Source: Russula earlei (Eukaryota; Basidiomycota; Agaricomycetes; Russulales; Russulaceae). Taken from it: DNA of 21,994 nucleotides. The notes beneath the pieces are model-generated. The model was not told the origin of the DNA. It did not search any database and saw only the letters and a list, made by a program, of their open reading frames with translations. The DNA is taken from NCBI GenBank assembly GCA_025769875.1, contig JAGFNK010000779.1:1-21994 (forward strand), given 5' to 3'. How positions within the stretch are numbered: position 1 is the first letter of the stretch; each line of letters begins with the position of its first letter. Both the position numbers and the translations under genes were made by a program. This document shows, piece by piece, positions 18,429-21,994 of the stretch.

Positions 18429-19799
18429 ATGCCCAGGAATATCATACATTCCGATGTCTCTGCGGAACCAGAGACAGAATCTGAAGCGCTTTCCATTGCT
18501 CCCGACGCCGAGGACGAGCCGGAAGTAGAAGAAGACGAAGAAGAGGTTGAGGTCGAGGTCGAGGGAGACGAAGGGGCCGGAGAAGGAGAGGACGAGGACG
18601 AGGATGGAGATGAACCCGAGGAGGGCGACGAAGGGGACGAACCCGAGGAGGAGGATGAGGATGAAGAGCCTGCCGACGATGGCGATGGTGACGGAGTGCA
18701 GGAGGTGCGCAGACTTTCACCTCAATCGTGCCAGACAAGTAATTAACACAACGCCTTTCCGACAGTCCGACCTGGATGAGCTCTCTTCTCCTTCCATCTC
18801 TCCACCACCAGCGCAAACCACGCCCTCCCGCTCGTCGCGGCTAAAGATCACGCTCAAACTCCCCACTCAACCCCAAAAGCCCCCTCGCGTGCACCGCGCC
18901 GTTCCTAAGGACAAAGACCTCGACAGCGACATCGAGTCCGAAGATGACGACGACGACATCCCTCGTAGCGGGAACGGAAAACGGCCGCTGACAACGCGTC
19001 AAGCCGTGCTGGCGAGCGTCGTGGGTTCGTCGCACGTTGCACTGGGTGCGCTCTTCATTCTCGGCATCAGGCGTCGCCGTCGGATGGCCTTGACTAACTG
19101 GTGATGGGGAGACAGATGAAACATCACGCAAGAAGAAACAGCTGAACGAGGCCGAGATCGCGCTCAGGCGCGAAGAGACGGCGCGTAAACGAAAGCATCT
19201 CTCAGAGAAGAAGCTAGAAGACGAGAAGGTGCGCGTGTATTCTACATCGTTGTCCTTTCATTCCCCTTCCATCTGATGCACACGCTCGTGTCTCGTACAA
19301 GGCGGAAACAATCAACCGTCTCCTGAAGAAGAAATCTGGCACGCGAAATAGGCGCAATCACCTCGCCAGTGCGGAAGATCGCACGCCTGCGACCCACACA
19401 GGCAACGGTACTCCGGCAGAGGGCGAGATCGACGAAGAAGAGAGCGGCGAGGTCGTGGTAGCAGCGCCCGTAGTCGAGGTCGTCCCAACGAGCTACCGTT
19501 GGATCTCGACCTTGAGACCTTCCCCCGAGGCGCCTCCTGGGAATAAGATGTTTCTCTCCTTTTCGGTGCCCGCTTCGATTCTGCCGATGCCGCAACAGCC
19601 AGCGCTGGATGGCGACGGGGATACAGTAATGGCAGAACATGCAGAGCAACTGCGGAAACCCCTGGCACCCGCCGTCTGCGATATCGACGGATGCACTGCC
19701 AAGAGGAAGTATAGGCTCGTCCGTGATTGGGAGCGCGGAGCATGCGGAATGGACCACCTGCACCTCTTAGAGAAGCAGAGGGCAACCGTCGCTATCTAG
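18429..19799 (+). CDS. IES2: INO80 chromatin-remodelling complex subunit, Ies2/INO80B (PAPA-1) family
   Basis: Four exons (18429-18704, 18766-19045, 19116-19228, 19302-19799) give 388 aa. The introns are 61, 70 (branch-like GACTAAC near 19091) and 73 nt, and the frame closes. Residues about 15-90 are extremely acidic (runs of Glu and Asp). Next comes a basic linker with SSRLKITLKLP, typical of the family. The PAPA-1 region follows: KRPLTTRQAVLASVVGSSHV, then a charged helix (RKKKQLNEAEIALRREETAR, KRKHLSEKKLEDEK, AETINRLLKKKSGTRNRR). The C-terminus has a Cys/His motif (CDIDGCTAKRKYRLVRDW, then GACGMDHLHLL), the degenerate HIT-type zinc finger expected here. Ies2 binds the Ino80 ATPase and stimulates ATP use and nucleosome sliding in the nucleus. 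Domain order is complete, so the gene is probably functional. It shares its upstream region with the Reb1-like gene. Confidence 0.9.
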
Positions 19800-20261
19800 G
19801 ACCACGAGCTGCAATCTGTGCTCGTTAGGTCGATCAAAACTCACTTTTGTGGGCTTGGCCGATTTGGAGGTGTTTGTTGGAGCACTGGCAAAGCTCTGCG
19901 GTCTCACATAGTAGTTCTGTGGACACCTACGATAAAAGGCCGCGGACACCACGTACGACGCTGACATGGCCGGCTGCGGCATTGCGCAGACTCTTGTTAT
20001 TCTAATAGACCCGCTGCATCCAGGAGGATAGGAGGATCAACTGACGTTCTTACTTTGACTGGTTTCACCCGGACTCCGCCAGAGTAAATGGGCCAAGTGT
20101 GATTCATGACGATTGCCGTGAAATCCTGTCAGAGATGCGATCGATTACAGCGTATGTGGCCATAAGAACATTCAAGCCGAGTACATAGAAGGGCGGGGTT
20201 ACCTATGCAGAAGTCGAATTCCAGAGGTAGGGGCCATCACAGATACCCCGAGATGCATTGG
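19800..20261 (-). other. Unresolved stretch with possible minus-strand exons
   Basis: Two segments on the minus strand look exon-like. One is 20107-20054, starting at an ATG (MNHTWPIYSGGVRVKPVK) and ending at a good donor (AAA|GTAAGA); an acceptor (CTGACAG) lies just before an open extension, DFTAIV. The other is about 19967-19845, reading MSASYVVSAAFYRR and on to TNTSKSAKPTK, then a GTGAGT donor. I could not link them, and any continuation would run antisense into the IES2 3' end. They may belong to a small gene, or be leftovers of one, between two convergent or tandem neighbours. No family was recognised. Confidence 0.25.
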
Positions 20262-21392
20262 TTACAAGGGCACCCAGGCGACTCTTCCAAACGGTGTATC
20301 CGACCACCCCTGCTTCCCATCGCTTTCATCAACGCGCACGCCGACTTCAAACAGGCCCGCACCGTGGGTCTGCGCAAACCGCATTTCCCCTTCATCCTCG
20401 ACGTCTGGTTCGCACAGCACGAGCTGCGGATGCCGCTTTGGCGTGACTTGGCCTGGCAGGTCGAGCAGCCACACGAGCTCGTTGGAGGAAACGTCGATCG
20501 GTTCCTCGCCTACGATCGCCGTCAATTCGGCGGCAGCTCCCGCGAATACGCTCGGCGGGGCCAGCACGCGGAGGTGCGCGATGCCCAGCGCGCCGTTCGG
20601 ATGTTTCGAGTTGGACGGCGGCTGTGTGGGTACCTGGAAACAGAGGGCGAGCGGGCGAGCGCGTCATCAGCCAATTGTCATTATCGCATGTCCGCAGTGA
20701 GAAACGGAAACGGTTGGGCAGGGAAGAGATCCGCGGGGGCATATGCATGCGCACTACTCGCAACTCGCGCGGCGTCACATCGCCGCAGAAGAACGGCAGG
20801 CGCGTGCAGCCCTCTTTCTCCGCCCACCGTACCGGCGGCGTTTATCTCCCACTGGACCTCGCGACCGTCCAGCCGCCTGCGGCCACCGCGACTTCGGGCG
20901 CGTACCGCGTGTTGCTGCCCTCATCTCTCAGGCGTTTCGTTCAAGAGAGCAGGAGAGCGGCGGCGTGGCGCGCGGCGCGCCGAGAACGCGAAGGGCGACC
21001 CAGCCACTTGCTTTGTTGGCCCATTGTTGGCGGCAGCGTGCGTCGCGGGACGGGCTAGAGGGCGGGTAATGCGCCCTCGGGATGTGTGAAGGAGAGCAGC
21101 TCTAGATATGCGCCATCGGCATGATCTGAGCTTTCCGGAGATCATACGTAAGTTGGCAGGGATATGCGTGGTGGGCTGATCTCACGATGAGCGAGTTGGC
21201 AGTCAGTCCATCAACATGGGTGCCCCCAGCAACGACACTGATTGACGATGTAGTGGACCGATACGTTATTCGGTGAACTACCGACTTGAATCCCAGTTGG
21301 CGGAATTGTTCGGCCGTCTCATGAAAGGTTCCTGGAGGGGTAAGATGGACGATATGGTCTAAGGTCCTTGTCGAAGACCTGAGCAGAGACAT
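20262..21392 (-). pseudogene. Glyoxalase-like domain protein gene, multiply frameshifted
   Basis: Its pieces, in order, match the fungal glyoxalase-like (VOC-fold, Glyoxalase_3-type) proteins I remember. Exon 1 (21392-21286) reads TRTLDHIVHLTPPGTF to FRQLGF. A 48-nt intron joins it to GGTHVDGLTANSLI (21237-21186). Further pieces are DGAYLELLSFTHPE, then HYPPSSPSRDARCRQQWANK with SGWVAL, then GSNTRYAPEV, then DGREVQWEINAAG, then LPFFCGDVTPRELR. After a likely 124-nt intron (20634-20757), the last exon (20633-20262) reads HPNGALGIAHLRVLAPPS to the natural-looking end TPFGRVAWVPL. The middle pieces lie in different frames without room for introns: at least four one- or two-base breaks between about 21186 and 20758. 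Substrate is unknown for the family. The well-kept ends suggest recent loss. Local sequence error in this GC-rich stretch is the alternative. Confidence 0.7.
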
Positions 21393-21994
21393 CTGTAGCT
21401 TTCAACTAGTAGTAACGGTGGAATCTCACATTCCCACGTGATGCTTAGGGTCCATCATGAACATCATTTCGGCAATCACTGACAACCTTGCGATGTGGGT
21501 GATACAAACAGCAGATTGCCGAAATTTCTTGCATTCGATGGCCCAAGACCTCGGTCAGGCACGCTTCAAATAACAAATAAATTGTTTATATCCAGAAAAA
21601 TCAAACTGTACCTTAGCCTTCAGGGCGTACGACCTTGTAAGTTGCCCTACTGGATCCATCATCACCGCAACTTTCCTCCGTGGCTACCTCGAGGCCATAC
21701 ACGCTCATTCGCAGACCGCCCAAAAACCATACGTTAAGACCAAGATACAAACTCTAGGTGGTATAGCTGGACAGAGTGCGGCTTGCGGCGGGTACGGCGA
21801 TGGTGGATCCCATGTTGTTCCTCTCGTGCCCCATAATCATTGGCCTTAGTGAATCCAATCGATTCAAGTTTGCAGGCCGCCTCTACTCCCTCGAGTCTGT
21901 GAGGACGTGTTAACATGTCACTGAGCGTTGTGTGGCTTTTCCCTCCGATTACAAGCGAGTCTCCTCCTTCACTGAAGCAGAAATAGCACCGGGT
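21393..21994. other. Upstream flank of the glyoxalase-like gene; no gene seen to the window end
   Basis: No supported exon was found in these 602 bp. The notable element is the inverted repeat at 21466-21525. The region probably holds the promoter of the 21392 gene and the flank of a gene beyond the window. Confidence 0.4.
21466..21525. repeat. Perfect 12-bp inverted repeat with 36-nt spacer
   Basis: ATTTCGGCAATC (21466-21477) and GATTGCCGAAAT (21514-21525) are exact reverse complements. It lies about 75-135 bp upstream of the 21392 ATG, so it could be a paired binding site or form a hairpin. A palindromic CACGTG lies nearby at about 21436-21441. Confidence 0.75.

Noticed and set aside
19242..19785. 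Minus-strand open frames of 157-173 codons
   Set aside because: They are antisense to the last two IES2 exons, which carry clear PAPA-1 and Cys/His motifs.

Overview
The window looks like nuclear DNA of a filamentous basidiomycete, most likely an Agaricomycete. The genes lie on both strands and are split by many short GT..AG introns, mostly 45-70 nt. They include a fungal F-box protein of the type expanded in mushrooms, a Yar1-like ankyrin protein, a Reb1/TTF-I-type Myb protein and an Ies2-type INO80 subunit. There are no operons, prokaryotic signals or CRISPR arrays. All exon models were built by eye from open frames, splice signals and frame closure. Family names rest on remembered motifs, not on searches.

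Layout. Positions 1-6165 hold a tandem duplication with a repeat period of about 4.2 kb. A degraded copy A (1-1429, minus, cut by the window edge) is followed by an intact copy B (2939-5626, minus, 5 exons, 809 aa, family unknown). The duplicated unit includes the promoter and a scrap of the divergently transcribed neighbour (remnant 2757-2841; full neighbour 6236-9071, plus). Next come an F-box protein gene with one frame break (9410-11294, minus), the YAR1-like gene (11783-12438, minus), a 12-exon gene for a multi-pass membrane protein (12983-14953, plus) that includes an 11-nt micro-exon, and a repeat-bearing non-coding stretch (14954-16501). Then follow a Reb1-like Myb gene (16502-17972, minus) and an IES2-like gene (18429-19799, plus), which diverge from a shared upstream region. 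Last are some unresolved minus-strand exons (19800-20261) and a glyoxalase-like gene broken by several frameshifts (20262-21392, minus).

No pathway links all of these genes. The plausible functional pair is the divergent Reb1-like DNA-binding factor and the INO80 remodeller subunit, both acting on chromatin; YAR1 is a ribosome-biogenesis factor. Several housekeeping-type genes keep an open frame across 4-12 exons. The frame breaks in copy A, the F-box gene and the glyoxalase-like gene are therefore more likely real decay than general sequence error. I found no clearly new molecular system. The most unusual items are the duplicated gene of unknown family with its decaying sister, the micro-exon gene, and a perfect 12-bp hairpin downstream of it.
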